This document shows positions 37,192 through 48,985 of a stretch of DNA of 64,000 bases, piece after piece; the stretch's first letter is position 1, and every line of letters begins with the position of its first letter. The notes under the pieces are model-generated. The model saw nothing but the letters and a program-made list of their open reading frames with translations, was not told the DNA's origin and searched no databases. Both the position numbers and the translations under genes were made by a program. The DNA is from Moraxella porci DSM 25326 (lineage in GTDB: Bacteria > Pseudomonadota > Gammaproteobacteria > Pseudomonadales > Moraxellaceae): NCBI RefSeq assembly GCF_002014855.1, contig NZ_MUYV01000001.1, forward strand, positions 124,001 through 188,000, in the 5' to 3' direction.

Positions 37192-38242
37192 ACCTTTACG
37201 ACTGGCCATCAATGGTTTTGGGCGGATTGGGCGCAATGTGCTGCGCGCTTATCTTGGTCACAGACAGCTGTTTGATGCCATCGAAATCGTTGCCATCAAT
37301 GACATCGCTGATCCTAATATGCTGCTGCATTTATTAAAATACGACAGCACGCATGGGCGGTTTGATCGGTTGTGTGATGGCATCGCCGTCAGCCTAAAAA
37401 AGGACGATCAGCACACGGCATTGCATGTCAAAATCAATGAGACTGCCTTTGATATATTACTACTAAATCATCCATCGCCCAATGATCTGCCTTGGCGTGC
37501 GCTGGATATTGATGTGGTGCTAGAATGCACGGGTCAGTTTCGCTCGTATGCTGATGCCATGCGCCATCGTGAGGCAGGTGCGCATCAGGTGATCATCGGC
37601 GCTGCGCCTTTTGATGAGGTGGATGCCAGCATCGTCATCGGTGTGAATGATGATGAGCTGACGCGCGATCTGCCGATCATATCAGGCGTGTCGTGTACGA
37701 CTCAGGCTTTGGTGCCGTTATTATCTGTGCTGGATCGAGATTTTGGGATCGATAGCGTAATGATGACTGAGATACATGCTGTGACCGCAGATCAAAGCGT
37801 ACTGGATCAGGCGCATCGTGATTATCGTCGGGCGCGTGCCAGTGGGCATAACATCATCCCAACGACCTCAAGCAGCATCAACGCCACCGAACGCGTACTG
37901 CCATCGATGCGCGGTAAAATCAATGGCCATTCGATTCGAGTACCGACCATCAATGTGGCAGCCATCGATATGACGATTCAATTTTGCACTCCAAAATCCC
38001 TTGATGAGATCCGCAGCGCATTGATCGACGCCAGCCAACATCAGCTGTCAGGCATCATGGATTATACGGATGAGCCATTGGTGTCCAGTGATTTTATTGG
38101 TAATGATCATTCATTGATCATTGATGGCCAGCAGCTGATGGCAGCAGGCGAGCTGATTAAGATTTATGCGTGGTATGATAACGAATGGGGATACGCCAAT
38201 CGGCTGCTGGATATGTGTCATAAATTGGCAGTCAAGGGTTAA
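37169..38242 (+). CDS. epd: Erythrose-4-phosphate dehydrogenase-like (GAPDH family)
   Basis: A 357-residue NAD-dependent dehydrogenase. Rossmann motif NGFGRIGR at 15-22, catalytic Cys176 in SCTTQ and His203 in TEIHAVT. The run of matches to E. coli Epd (DQ then RRARA, IIPT, RVPTINVAAIDMT, DYTDEPLVSSDF, HSLIIDG and WYDNEWGYANRLLD) points to Epd, which makes 4-phosphoerythronate for pyridoxal phosphate synthesis. Most family members have SCTTN; here Asn is replaced by Gln179. The start overlaps the helicase gene by 23 bases. A glycolytic role cannot be ruled out. Confidence 0.82.
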   Translation: MPTATPTKPLRLAINGFGRIGRNVLRAYLGHRQLFDAIEIVAINDIADPNMLLHLLKYDSTHGRFDRLCDGIAVSLKKDDQHTALHVKINETAFDILLLNHPSPNDLPWRALDIDVVLECTGQFRSYADAMRHREAGAHQVIIGAAPFDEVDASIVIGVNDDELTRDLPIISGVSCTTQALVPLLSVLDRDFGIDSVMMTEIHAVTADQSVLDQAHRDYRRARASGHNIIPTTSSSINATERVLPSMRGKINGHSIRVPTINVAAIDMTIQFCTPKSLDEIRSALIDASQHQLSGIMDYTDEPLVSSDFIGNDHSLIIDGQQLMAAGELIKIYAWYDNEWGYANRLLDMCHKLAVKG

Positions 38243-38261
38243 GCGGCTGTAAGCTAGCTGA

Positions 38262-39356
38262 TCATAAGATGTGTAATCGACGGCGGATGCTGTGATCGAT
38301 GGCGCTAAGCTTCGGGCGCAGACGAGGGCTGTGAATCAAAAAACCGCCCACCAGCCCAACCAAGCAGCCAATCAGCGTATCCCAAAAGCGCGCCAAAATG
38401 ATCTGCATGTGATCAGTCTCTAGGATTTGCCCATTTTCGGCGATCAATAAGGTCATCGGGGTAACAAACACGATCGCCAAGGCATAATTGCGCACCACCA
38501 AAGTCTCAATGATCATCACCAGAGCCATCACCGCCAGCCCCACACCCCAAGCGCTGAGATTTAAGCTTAATATCCACCAGGCGACGAGCATGCCTAAGGC
38601 TGTGCCGATCAGTCGCTGTAGCTGCTTAATCCAGATGCTTTGAAAACTAATGCCAGTGATGATCACAAAGCAGCTTGCTGCAGCCCAGTATGGCCGTGGC
38701 AGATCCAGCATCAACGCAATGGCCACCGAAAGCACGATGGCTACAGCCACAATACTGCTATTGACGATCATATCATCTGCATAACCAAAAGATGGCGCGC
38801 TGCTATGGTCGCGCTGTTGGTACATCAGCACCAGAGTATAAACACAAGCGATCATTCCAGATACTAAGCAGCCAAGACTTAACACACCTATGAAATATGG
38901 CATCTGATGCACCTGTGAAGGCAAAAACATGCCCAAAGCTGCACTGATGATCATAAACACACCCGCAGGCGGCGCTAAGCGAAAATAGCGCCCAAATATA
39001 GCCACCCAAAAACCAATAAAGCCCAACAATGGCAAAGTCATTACAGGTACGACTTGGGCGATGAATCCCAAAGAAAAACACGCCACAAAGCCAAAACTGC
39101 AAGCCAATAGCTGCACCATACGAAATAAAAACGAACCTTGATATGGCAAATTCAAAAACACCATCGCTCCCAGTGAGGCGATCAGTCCATCCTGCCATCG
39201 GCCGATCGACGCCGCCAAAAAGATCGGCAGACTGGCAGCGATGCCTGCCATCACAGGCATGTGCCAAGCACGCGCAGGGCGATTAAATTGGATCAGTTGA
39301 CTTAGCTGCTGATCGATGTGTGGCATGATGGGGTGTTTGGGGCGATGATGGGGCAT
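38262..39356 (-). CDS. FUSC-family membrane protein
   Basis: A 364-residue inner-membrane protein with about ten hydrophobic helices in two blocks and a basic C-terminus (RPKLSAIDHSIRRRLHIL). The second block, with PYWAAASCFVIITG and RLIGTALGMLVAWW, fits the fusaric acid resistance-like (FUSC, DUF2955/YccS-like) families. A short form without the large cytosolic domain of YccS. Probably an efflux or envelope component; the substrate is unknown. An ATG ten codons in (39326) is an alternative start. Convergent with epd, 19 bases apart. Confidence 0.75.
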   Translation of the reverse strand: MPHHRPKHPIMPHIDQQLSQLIQFNRPARAWHMPVMAGIAASLPIFLAASIGRWQDGLIASLGAMVFLNLPYQGSFLFRMVQLLACSFGFVACFSLGFIAQVVPVMTLPLLGFIGFWVAIFGRYFRLAPPAGVFMIISAALGMFLPSQVHQMPYFIGVLSLGCLVSGMIACVYTLVLMYQQRDHSSAPSFGYADDMIVNSSIVAVAIVLSVAIALMLDLPRPYWAAASCFVIITGISFQSIWIKQLQRLIGTALGMLVAWWILSLNLSAWGVGLAVMALVMIIETLVVRNYALAIVFVTPMTLLIAENGQILETDHMQIILARFWDTLIGCLVGLVGGFLIHSPRLRPKLSAIDHSIRRRLHIL

Positions 39357-39465
39357 AATAACCTACTAATACAAAAACCGACACAGTTTAGCACAATCAC
39401 TTGGCCAGTCAATCAAATAACTGCACGATCATTATCAGACCACGCGCTTTTTTTGGTGTGCCAAC

Positions 39466-40377
39466 TCAATCACCTTGCCTGCCATCAAGCACCATCTGAC
39501 AAAATGCCTGTACAGCAGCATCATCCTGTCGTGACAGTAGCACGATGGCGGTGATGATAATTGGCTTGCCATCATCATCAGTCAGGGGGATAAAGCCACT
39601 ATCACCAGCAAAATGTGCCAAGCTTTCAGGCACGAGTGCCACAAGCTCACTACAGCTGACCATGGCGATTTGGGCGACGGCTGATGTGGTTTCGGCATAG
39701 ATTTTTGGCTCAAAGCCGACGGATTTACACGCACCGATGACTTCATCAAAGGATTTTGGACTGACCGAACGCTTATGCATCACAAAGCTTTCTTGTGCCA
39801 GTGTCGATAGCTTGAGCGTATCTGCCTTGGCGAGCGGATGGGATTTTGGTAGGACGGCACACAGTGTGTCATTTTTGATGGGGATGCTACGAATCCCGAC
39901 AGCTTGATGGTCATCAAGCGGTGCGCGCACCAGTGCCACATCGATATGACCATCAGCAAGTAGGGCGGTTGCCCCTGCACTATTGATCTCTTGGACGATG
40001 ATTTTGGTGTCAGGATAGCGTTTGCCAAATTCATCCATGAGTCGTGGTAGCATCTGTGTCATCGACTGGGTAATCGCACCGACACGGATGGTGTGATTGA
40101 CGCCTTTTAGCACATCATCGATTTCTTGTTGTAGCGTCATCATCTGCTGCACGAACAGCTGTGCTTTGGGCAATATCCGCTGGCCTGTACTGGTCAGCTG
40201 TACGCCTGATTTGGATCGGTGAAATAGCACAGTGCCCAGATTGCTCTCAAGCGTCTTGATATGCTCAGTCAATGGCGGCTGCGACATACCCAGTCGCTCG
40301 GCGGCACGACCGATGCTGCCTTCTTGGGCGACGATGGTGAATAGGTATAGGTGGCGAATGAGCCGAAAATTAAACAT
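39466..40377 (-). CDS. LysR-family transcriptional regulator
   Basis: A 303-residue regulator: winged helix-turn-helix at about 7-64 (EGSIGRAAERLGMSQPPLTEHI) followed by a periplasmic-binding-protein-like effector domain (about 90-300). It begins MFNFRLIRHLYLF. It is divergent from the LeuE-like exporter, with a 98-base shared region containing dyads, so it probably controls that exporter and itself. The co-inducer is not known; an amino acid is plausible from the context (inference). Confidence 0.92.
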   Translation of the reverse strand: MFNFRLIRHLYLFTIVAQEGSIGRAAERLGMSQPPLTEHIKTLESNLGTVLFHRSKSGVQLTSTGQRILPKAQLFVQQMMTLQQEIDDVLKGVNHTIRVGAITQSMTQMLPRLMDEFGKRYPDTKIIVQEINSAGATALLADGHIDVALVRAPLDDHQAVGIRSIPIKNDTLCAVLPKSHPLAKADTLKLSTLAQESFVMHKRSVSPKSFDEVIGACKSVGFEPKIYAETTSAVAQIAMVSCSELVALVPESLAHFAGDSGFIPLTDDDGKPIIITAIVLLSRQDDAAVQAFCQMVLDGRQGD

Positions 40378-40397
40378 AGTTTTTGCCTATGGATGAT

Positions 40398-40433
40398 AGC
40401 TTTTAAATATATTTTACCTATAAAAATAAAGCT
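40398..40433. promoter_or_regulatory. Dyad between LysR gene and LeuE-like exporter
   Basis: AGCTTTTA at 40398-40405 faces TAAAGCT at 40427-40433, with a perfect AAATATATTT palindrome (40405-40414) inside. The position in a LysR-divergent promoter suggests a regulator site. Confidence 0.4.
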
Positions 40434-40475
40434 TGTACACTACCTGCATCTTATTTATTTGGATGGGGAGTGACG

Positions 40476-41159
40476 ATGTTTGGTATCACGGATTTGATGG
40501 CTTATGTATTGACGGTGTTGGTGCTGATTGCTTTGCCAGGGCCAAATTCGATGTTTTGTTTTGGCACGGCGTTGGCACATGGTTTTGCCAAGGCAAGATT
40601 TGCCATCATGGGGACTTTTTTGGGCAATGGTACGCTGATTGTGGCATCGGCATTGGGTGCAGGGGCGCTACTTAGCCGTTATCCATTTTTATTCGGTGCG
40701 ATCAAGATGGCAGGGGCAGTGTATTTGACTTATTTGGGCGCTCGTCTTTTGATGAATCTGCTAAAGCGTCGTAAGCCAAAGTCTCAGCATACAAACATCA
40801 ATCCCACACCAAACCCAGCCGCTGATGCAGCTAAAGCGATACAGGCACACGCATCAGCACGCCCAATCACGCTGTTTAAAAAAGCGCTGCTCATCGCACT
40901 ATTAAACCCCAAAGGCTTGGTGTTTTTCCCTGCGGTGATGATTCAGTTTGTGGCGACAGAGACGACCAGCCCAATGATCAGTTTGTTGGCGTTGGGTATG
41001 ATTTTTCAATGTTGCAGCTTGATGTTTTTACTGATTTTAACCAAATGTTCAGGCTTGATTGGTCAAAAGCTAAATCAGTTTGCTTGGCTCAATCGTCTAG
41101 GTCAAGCAGGTGCAGGGCTGATCTTCCTGGGATTTGCAGCAAGACTTGCGATGGCGTGA
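40476..41159 (+). CDS. LysE-family exporter, LeuE-like
   Basis: A 227-residue inner-membrane protein with about six helices. LIALPGPNSMF near the N-terminus, then a YLGARLLMNLL segment, LLNPKGLVFFPAVMIQF and the C-terminal LIFLGFAARLA align well with E. coli LeuE, an exporter of leucine and other neutral residues. A basic, Pro/Asn/Thr-rich loop (about 95-135) between helices 3 and 4 is longer than in LeuE. ATG 40476 follows GGGGAG at 5 bases. Probably controlled by the divergent LysR gene. Confidence 0.85.
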   Translation: MFGITDLMAYVLTVLVLIALPGPNSMFCFGTALAHGFAKARFAIMGTFLGNGTLIVASALGAGALLSRYPFLFGAIKMAGAVYLTYLGARLLMNLLKRRKPKSQHTNINPTPNPAADAAKAIQAHASARPITLFKKALLIALLNPKGLVFFPAVMIQFVATETTSPMISLLALGMIFQCCSLMFLLILTKCSGLIGQKLNQFAWLNRLGQAGAGLIFLGFAARLAMA

Positions 41160-41363
41160 TGACTTACTAAATACATGGCAATGTCAAAATATTGGCTGAT
41201 ATTATTGAATTTATCTGAACAAAAGTTTGGATTTGTATTATAATCACAACAATGCCACCCAAAAGCTTTGGGAAATCCAGACCAACTGCTATGGATGGCG
41301 ATTTTGTACTGGTACATTTTTGAGCAGGTACGGCATTTTGGTATGTAGAAAAGGGGTGAGCGA

Positions 41364-41600
41364 ATGCCAATAAATAATCAGAAACGACATGTTAAAATGT
41401 TCATGCTGGCTTTTGCTATGTGGGTTTGGCTTATGGCTATGTTAAATATTGAGTATTATGGTTTGGCTCAGGTGCCAAATTTCATGTATTACCTTTTCAG
41501 TATAGTGTTTATATTTGTTTTATTTAAGGTAGTTCAATTTCTTTTTTCCGAGCTCAAACCTTTTTTTGCTGAATTAAAAAGGTTGTTTGGATTGGATTAA
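41364..41600 (+). CDS. Unknown small membrane protein
   Basis: A 78-residue protein with two hydrophobic helices (about 10-30 and 38-62) and a charged C-terminal amphipathic tail (ELKPFFAELKRLFGLD). No family recognised. GGGGTGAG precedes the ATG. The gene is AT-rich, and palindromic repeat copy C begins 9 bases after its stop. Part of a three-gene accessory cluster of small membrane proteins. Confidence 0.6.
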   Translation: MPINNQKRHVKMFMLAFAMWVWLMAMLNIEYYGLAQVPNFMYYLFSIVFIFVLFKVVQFLFSELKPFFAELKRLFGLD

Positions 41601-41608
41601 AAGCCCAA

Positions 41609-41666
41609 CAGGGCACATACCACACACCATCAAAAACCCGTCTATCAACAGTGCACGGTGTGCAGT
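41609..41666 (+). repeat. Palindromic repeat, copy C
   Basis: Two inverted arms, CAGGGCACATACCACACACC followed by AT, and CAGTGCACGGTGTGCA, around an AT-rich centre; same family as copies A, B and D. It begins 9 bases after the stop of the 41364-41600 gene. Confidence 0.7.
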
Positions 41667-41739
41667 CTTCGCATAGCATGTCTTAGATTTAAAAGCATTC
41701 TCAATTCGCAAAGATATTGATAATTATTATTATTTGATA

Positions 41740-41811
41740 TAAAATATCAAGAAAAATATTCAGGGAGATAACAATGAAACTCACCAAAGAGCGTCGAAAG
41801 CAATTTTTTAC
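41740..41811 (+). repeat. Direct repeat marking tandem gene duplication, unit 1
   Basis: These 72 bases (leader, GGGAG ribosome site and first 13 codons) are identical to 42199-42270, an offset of exactly 459 bases. The genes then diverge but keep clear similarity to the end. Confidence 0.9.
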
Positions 41812-42109
41812 TCAATATAAATGGTTGTATGCACTACCTAGCGGTCTTTGTCTGATGTTGTATTTCTATGGGCAGTGGCGGATAAGATTGCGCTATGAGC
41901 TCGACTCACTGAGTACATGGATGGTGTGGGGGCAGCTTTTGGGGGTGGCTCTAGTGGTATTCCTGTCGAATCGTGTCGTGGATGCCATGCTTAGTCGATA
42001 TGAGCATCAGTGGGGCGGAGTTACACTCACCAAGATGAACCGATGGGCAAAATATCTGTGGTGGCTGATGATGGTTGGTCATGGGGTGGGTGTTTGTTGG
42101 CTGATATGA
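41774..42109 (+). CDS. Unknown small membrane protein, duplicate 1
   Basis: A 111-residue protein with three predicted membrane helices (about 17-33, 48-66 and 91-110). It shares an identical N-terminus (MKLTKERRKQFFTQY) and a conserved VTLTKMNRWAKYLWWLM segment with the next gene, from which it differs mostly in the middle. The RVVDA motif is shared too. No family recognised. GGGAG lies 8 bases before the ATG. Repeat copy D starts 7 bases after its stop. Confidence 0.65.
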   Translation: MKLTKERRKQFFTQYKWLYALPSGLCLMLYFYGQWRIRLRYELDSLSTWMVWGQLLGVALVVFLSNRVVDAMLSRYEHQWGGVTLTKMNRWAKYLWWLMMVGHGVGVCWLI

Positions 42110-42115
42110 TTAGTC

Positions 42116-42175
42116 CAGTAGGTGCATACCGTGTCCTATCAAAAAAGATAATTAATCAATGGTGCACGGTGTGTG
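42116..42175 (+). repeat. Palindromic repeat, copy D
   Basis: Arms CAGTAGGTGCATACCGTGTC and CAATGGTGCACGGTGTG face each other around an AT-rich centre. It begins 7 bases after the stop of the 41774-42109 gene and lies between the two duplicated genes. Confidence 0.7.
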
Positions 42176-42198
42176 CTTGATGCACTTAATTATGATTT

Positions 42199-42270
42199 TA
42201 AAATATCAAGAAAAATATTCAGGGAGATAACAATGAAACTCACCAAAGAGCGTCGAAAGCAATTTTTTAC
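42199..42270 (+). repeat. Direct repeat marking tandem gene duplication, unit 2
   Basis: Identical over 72 bases to 41740-41811; it carries the leader, ribosome site and first codons of the second gene copy. Confidence 0.9.
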
Positions 42271-42574
42271 CCAATATCGATGGATTTATGCCTTGCCTAA
42301 CGGTATCTGTCTGCTCTTGTTTATCTATGGAAATCAGATGATTGCACAGCACTATGGATTTGACCGACAGGGCGCGTGGATGACTTGGGGGCAGTTTTTG
42401 GCAGTGGGGCTTGTGGTATGGTTGGCAGGTAGGGTGGTGGATGCCGTGCTTGGTCGATATGCGCATCAATGGGGTGATGTTACGCTCACCAAGATGAACC
42501 GATGGGCAAAGTATCTGTGGTGGCTGATGTTGATTGGTCTTGTCATGGGGTGGGTGTTTGGATTAATTCGATGA
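42233..42574 (+). CDS. Unknown small membrane protein, duplicate 2
   Basis: A 113-residue paralogue of the preceding gene with the same three-helix layout, identical first 15 residues, and the shared WMxWGQ, RVVDA and LTKMNRWAKYLWWLM segments. The middle has drifted (NQMIAQHYGFDRQGA replaces a different loop). The ATG at 42233 is fixed by the duplicated GGGAG site; a longer frame would run into repeat D. Closed by a long hairpin at 42604. Confidence 0.65.
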   Translation: MKLTKERRKQFFTQYRWIYALPNGICLLLFIYGNQMIAQHYGFDRQGAWMTWGQFLAVGLVVWLAGRVVDAVLGRYAHQWGDVTLTKMNRWAKYLWWLMLIGLVMGWVFGLIR

Positions 42575-42603
42575 TTTGATTTATCCATTTTGGATATGCA
42601 AAC

Positions 42604-42640
42604 AAATAAGCATACCGATATTTATCGATATGCTTATTTT
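42604..42640. terminator. Bidirectional terminator between duplicate gene 2 and gltD
   Basis: Long stem AAATAAGCATACCGATA / TATCGATATGCTTATTT (one mismatch) with a 2-base loop; it serves the convergent genes on both sides. Confidence 0.75.
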
Positions 42641-42657
42641 GGTTTATGCCTGATTTC

Positions 42658-44142
<1,485 letters not shown>

Positions 44143-47100
44143 TTATTGTGGGTCTGCCATCGTAGATTTGACCAAAGTGGCGATATTTGCCGCTTTTGGT
44201 TTTACCAAGTAGAACTTACGAACATAATGTTCAAAGTCGCTTAGGATGGTCTGACCCCAGACGCTGCCCGTTTTTTCGACGTGCGTTTCGATGATTTTAC
44301 GCAGATAGATGCGATGTTCTTCGGTTTGTTCGCTTGAAATGCGGTGCAAATCGATGAGCTCATGGTTACAGCGGTCAAAGAAATCACCTTGAGTATCAAG
44401 CACATAGGCAAAGCCACCTGTCATACCAGCACCGAAGTTTAGACCTGTTGGACCAAGTACAGTCACGACACCGCCAGTCATGTATTCACAGCAGTGATCG
44501 CCTGTGCCTTCGACGACAGCATGACTGCCTGAGTTACGCACCGCAAAACGCTCGCCTGCAGTACCCGCTGCATACAGTGCACCACCGGTTGCACCATATA
44601 GACAGGTGTTGCCGATGATGGCAGATTCGCTGGTCTTGATGTGGGCGGTGCGTGGTGGGTAGATGACGATTTCGCCGCCCGCCATGCCTTTGCCGACATA
44701 GTCATTAGCATCACCTTCTAGCTCGATATGCAGACCGCCTGCGTTCCATACGCCCAGTGACTGACCTGCTGTACCTGTCAAGTGCAGCTTGATTGGCTTG
44801 TCGCTCATGCCAGTATTGCCCCAAGTGGCAGCAATCTCACCTGAGATACGAGCACCGATAGAACGGTCGCAGTTGCTGATGCGATAGCTGTATTCGCCAC
44901 CGTAGCCTTTTTTGATATTGATATTCATATCGCTGACCATACGCTCAGCCAGTACACCTTTGTCAAATGGCTCATTGTTCGCTACTTGGCAAGTATGCGG
45001 TGCACCTTCGGCACGCGGATGGCTGTATAGTAGCGGTGTCAAATCCAGATGGTTTTGCTTACTGGTTTCGCCTTCTAGAATGTCAAGTAAGTCTGTGCGA
45101 CCAACCAGCTCTTCAAGGGTACGCACACCCAGTTTCGCCATCCAATGACGCGTCTCCATCGCCACGAATTTAAAGAAGTTAATCAGCATATCCACTTCAC
45201 CGATATAATGCTCTTCACGCAAATCGATACGCTGAGTGGCGACACCGGTTGGGCAGTTGTTTAGGTGGCAGATGCGTAGGTATTTACAGCCGACAGCCAG
45301 CATCGGCGCTGTACCAAAGCCGAAGCTTTCAGCACCCAAGATGGCAGCCTTGACCACATCTAGGCCAGTTTTTAGACCGCCGTCTGTTTGGATACGCACT
45401 TTATCACGCAGACCATTGACACGCAGTGACTGATGCGCCTCGGCAAGTCCTAGCTCCCAAGGTGAGCCTGCGTAGTGGATTGATGATAGCGGTGATGCTG
45501 CGGTACCGCCATCATAGCCTGAGATAGTGATGAGATCGGCATAAGCCTTGGCAACACCCGTGGCAATCGTACCTACACCAGGACGAGAGACGAGCTTGAC
45601 TGAGACTAGGGCGTTTGGATTGACTTGTTTTAAGTCAAAAATTAACTGTGCCAAATCTTCGATCGAATAGATGTCATGATGTGGCGGTGGTGAAATCAGT
45701 GTCACCCCTGGTACTGAGTAGCGTAGGCGAGCAATCAGCCCATTGACCTTGCCACCTGGTAGCTGACCACCTTCACCAGGTTTTGCACCTTGGGCGATTT
45801 TGATCTGTAGGACTTCGGCACTGCGCAGATAAGCAGGCGTGACACCAAAGCGACCTGAAGCGATTTGCTTGATTTTTGAGTTCTTAAGCGTGCCGTAGCG
45901 AGCAGGATCTTCACCGCCTTCGCCTGAGTTTGAGCGACCACCGATGGTATTCATCGCCATGGCAATCGATTCATGTGCTTCTGGCGATAATGCACCCAGT
46001 GACATCCCTGCTGAGTCAAAGCGTGGCAAGATATGCTCAATGCCTTCGACTTCATCTAGGCTAATCTCACCATCGGTCTTCAGTGCAAGTAGGTCACGGA
46101 TGGTGGCGACAGGGCGGTTATTGACGATGTCGGCGTATTTTTGGTATTCGCTATAATCACCTGAACGCACTGCAGCGTGTAGTGCGCGCACGACATCAGG
46201 GTTGAATGCGTGATACTCTTTGTCAAAGACAAACTTAATCAAGCCGCCTTTGTCAATCGGTGTGCGACGGTTAAAGGCATTTTTGGCAAGGATGGCTTGG
46301 TCTTTGGCAAGATCATCAAAAGTTGCACCCTTGATACGGCTTGACACACCGACAAAGCACAAATCCACAATCTCTTCGGATAAGCCGACCGCTTCAAACA
46401 GCTGAGCACCACGATAAGAGACGATGGTTGAGATACCCATTTTTGATAGGATTTTTAATAGACCCTTATCTAGACTCTTACGGAAATTGGCTCGTGCAGT
46501 CGATGCATCGATTTGGATTTCGCCAGTGGCTACCAAATGATCAATCACATCATAGGCCAGATATGGATAAATACAGGTTGCACCAAAGCCAATCAGTACC
46601 GCTGCGTGGTGTGGATCACGCACAAGACCAGTTTCGATGATTAAGTTGGCATCAGCGCGCAGGCCTTCTTTGATCAGATAATGATGCACCGCACCTGTGA
46701 CCAGCACAGCATTGGCAGGGACTTTACCTTTTTTGATGGCTTTATCCGATAGGATAATCAGTGTGTAGCCTTTTTCGATGGCGGTTTTGACTTCATCACA
46801 GATGTTTTCGATGGCGGTTTTTAAATCCAGCGTTTCATCGTAGTTCAGATCAATGCGATGGCTCAAAAACGCAGGATCTTGAGTGGCTTCAAGCTGTGCC
46901 ATCTTACTGGCTGAGAGAATCGGTGATGATAGCACGATGCGGTGAGCATCTTTTGGCGATGGCTTAAAGACATTGGTCTCAGCACCCAAGCAAGTCTGCA
47001 GGCTCATCACGATCGATTCACGCAGCGGATCGATTGGCGGGTTGGTGACCTGAGCGAACTGCTGACGGAAAAAGTCTGCCACATGGCGAATCTGACGAGA

Positions 47101-48606
47101 TAGCACTGCCATTGGCGTATCATCACCCATTGAGCCGACCGCTTCTTGGGCATTTTCGGCAGCAGGGCGGATGATCTCACCGCGCTCTTCACTGGTGATG
47201 TGGAACATTTTTTGTAAGGTGGCGAGTGTGTCGGCATCTTTGGCATCGTTGATTTGGGCTTTTTCGATGGCTTCGACATCACGGATACGCATGGCATTTT
47301 CACGCAGCCATTTGCGGTAGGGGTGCGCTTTTTTTAGGATGGTCGAGATGGTCTTGGTGTCCATGATTTGACCACTGTGGGTGTCGATCACGAGCATCTG
47401 ACCTGGGCCGATACGACCTTTGCCAGTGACATCCTCGGGGGCATAATCCCATGTACCGACTTCTGATGCGACTGTGATGTAGCCATTTTTGGTGGTCACC
47501 CAGCGAGATGGGCGTAGGCCGTTGCGATCAAGCATACACACTGCATAGCGACCATCTTGGATGACTAGGCCTGCTGGGCCATCCCACGCTTCCATGTGCT
47601 GTGAATAAAATTCATAAAATGCACGCAAATCCATGTCCATGTTATCGACATTTTGCCAAGCGGGTGGTACAAGGATGCTCATCGCATGAAATAGGCTCAT
47701 GCCACCATTCATCAGCACTTCAAGCATATTGTCTAGGCTTGATGAGTCAGAACCTGTGGTGTTCACAAGCGGTGCCAAAGATTGTAGGCTAGGCAGTTTG
47801 TCGGTCTTAAGCTTCGGTGTGCGAGCCACAGACCAGTTGCGGTTACCTGTGATGGTGTTCAATTCACCATTGTGTGCCAAATAGCGGAATGGCTGAGCCA
47901 GTGGCCATTTTGGCAAGGTATTGGTTGAGAAGCGTTGATGGAAGACGACGATGTGCGATGCCAAGCGTTCATCTTGTAAGTCCAAGAAGAAGTTTGGCAA
48001 ATCAGCAGGCATCACAAGGCCTTTATAAATCACAGTTTGGCAGTTGAGCGCTGTGACATAAAACAGCTCATCATCTGTCAGTGCATTTTCGGTTTTTTTG
48101 CGAGCGACGAACAGCTTGCGGTTAAAGACTTCAGGCGGCAGATCATTGGGTGCATTGACAAAGATTTGCTTAAAATCAGGCAGGCTTTCACGAGCGATAT
48201 CACCGACGATATCTAGATTGACCGGCACATCACGCCAACCTGCGACTTCCAGCCCTTCGGCGGTGATGTACTCATCAAATAGCTGCATACTGCGTTCAGC
48301 TTTGTCTTTATCAAGATTGACAAATACCGTACCGACGGCAAAATTTTCAGACAGTTTAAACCCTGCTTCTTTGGCTACTGCTTGAAAAAATGCTTCAGGC
48401 TTGGCAATCAAAAGACCGCAGCCGTCACCAGTACGACCATCGGCAGCGACACCACCACGGTGTGTCATGCAGCTAAGAGAATGAATGGCAGTTTTGACGA
48501 GATCGTGGCTTGGCATACCCTCGACATGGGCAATCAAACCAAAACCACAGTTATCCGAAAAATCATGCGGGGTCGCCAAATGGCTGGTAGTACTGATCAT
48601 TGACAT
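44143..48606 (-). CDS. gltB: Glutamate synthase (NADPH) large subunit
   Basis: Alpha subunit of GOGAT; makes two glutamates from glutamine and 2-oxoglutarate. 1487 residues, full length. The glutaminase nucleophile is Cys20 ([13 protein letters not shown]), exposed after removal of a short propeptide. The FMN/synthase domain and the Fe-S cysteines ([15 protein letters not shown]) are intact, as is the C-terminal beta-helix. AAGGAT lies 6 bases upstream of the ATG. First gene of gltBD, central to ammonia assimilation at low nitrogen. Confidence 0.97.
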   Translation of the reverse strand: MSMISTTSHLATPHDFSDNCGFGLIAHVEGMPSHDLVKTAIHSLSCMTHRGGVAADGRTGDGCGLLIAKPEAFFQAVAKEAGFKLSENFAVGTVFVNLDKDKAERSMQLFDEYITAEGLEVAGWRDVPVNLDIVGDIARESLPDFKQIFVNAPNDLPPEVFNRKLFVARKKTENALTDDELFYVTALNCQTVIYKGLVMPADLPNFFLDLQDERLASHIVVFHQRFSTNTLPKWPLAQPFRYLAHNGELNTITGNRNWSVARTPKLKTDKLPSLQSLAPLVNTTGSDSSSLDNMLEVLMNGGMSLFHAMSILVPPAWQNVDNMDMDLRAFYEFYSQHMEAWDGPAGLVIQDGRYAVCMLDRNGLRPSRWVTTKNGYITVASEVGTWDYAPEDVTGKGRIGPGQMLVIDTHSGQIMDTKTISTILKKAHPYRKWLRENAMRIRDVEAIEKAQINDAKDADTLATLQKMFHITSEERGEIIRPAAENAQEAVGSMGDDTPMAVLSRQIRHVADFFRQQFAQVTNPPIDPLRESIVMSLQTCLGAETNVFKPSPKDAHRIVLSSPILSASKMAQLEATQDPAFLSHRIDLNYDETLDLKTAIENICDEVKTAIEKGYTLIILSDKAIKKGKVPANAVLVTGAVHHYLIKEGLRADANLIIETGLVRDPHHAAVLIGFGATCIYPYLAYDVIDHLVATGEIQIDASTARANFRKSLDKGLLKILSKMGISTIVSYRGAQLFEAVGLSEEIVDLCFVGVSSRIKGATFDDLAKDQAILAKNAFNRRTPIDKGGLIKFVFDKEYHAFNPDVVRALHAAVRSGDYSEYQKYADIVNNRPVATIRDLLALKTDGEISLDEVEGIEHILPRFDSAGMSLGALSPEAHESIAMAMNTIGGRSNSGEGGEDPARYGTLKNSKIKQIASGRFGVTPAYLRSAEVLQIKIAQGAKPGEGGQLPGGKVNGLIARLRYSVPGVTLISPPPHHDIYSIEDLAQLIFDLKQVNPNALVSVKLVSRPGVGTIATGVAKAYADLITISGYDGGTAASPLSSIHYAGSPWELGLAEAHQSLRVNGLRDKVRIQTDGGLKTGLDVVKAAILGAESFGFGTAPMLAVGCKYLRICHLNNCPTGVATQRIDLREEHYIGEVDMLINFFKFVAMETRHWMAKLGVRTLEELVGRTDLLDILEGETSKQNHLDLTPLLYSHPRAEGAPHTCQVANNEPFDKGVLAERMVSDMNINIKKGYGGEYSYRISNCDRSIGARISGEIAATWGNTGMSDKPIKLHLTGTAGQSLGVWNAGGLHIELEGDANDYVGKGMAGGEIVIYPPRTAHIKTSESAIIGNTCLYGATGGALYAAGTAGERFAVRNSGSHAVVEGTGDHCCEYMTGGVVTVLGPTGLNFGAGMTGGFAYVLDTQGDFFDRCNHELIDLHRISSEQTEEHRIYLRKIIETHVEKTGSVWGQTILSDFEHYVRKFYLVKPKAANIATLVKSTMADPQ

Positions 48607-48985
48607 GGCTTATCCTTTTATAAATTGCCAAGCAAAGCTTGGGGAAATGGCTAGTGCGATCGATGGGCTTGTACAGTCATTATTATGTGCCGTATCGGTC
48701 AATGGCGTCGGGATTTATTTAGCTGTTCACAAGGCAAAATCTTGCAAATTCATCAAGGCGAATATCCGACCCTGGCTATGTTATACTTTTTTTGATCAAA
48801 AATCTAGATTATATTTGATTTTTTTATACCTATATTGATTTTTATGATAAATAGATCAAGATTTAAAAATAATCGTGAAAAAACTATCAGTTATCAGCAT
48901 GATAAATGATGGCTTTTGGTATTTTTGTGGCAAAATTTGCTATACTACAGACATTGACTGTTTATTGATTTATTAGGAGTAAGAC
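48607..48985. other. Divergent promoter region, gltBD / sdhE
   Basis: About 380 bases without a gene I can support. It must hold the gltB promoter on the minus strand (several AT-rich -10-like words around 48790-48850, none convincing) and the sdhE promoter at 48938-48946. No riboswitch or attenuator structure was recognised. Confidence 0.45.
48938..48946 (+). promoter_or_regulatory. Extended -10 promoter of sdhE
   Basis: TGCTATACT (TGn plus TATACT at 48941-48946), 40 bases before the sdhE ATG. Confidence 0.55.

Noticed and set aside
41602..41666. Integron attC-like site (palindrome after a gene, with a GCCCAAC core-like word)
   Set aside because: Other copies of the repeat lack the R'' and R' core sites, no GTTRRRY partner is present, and no integrase gene is in the window.
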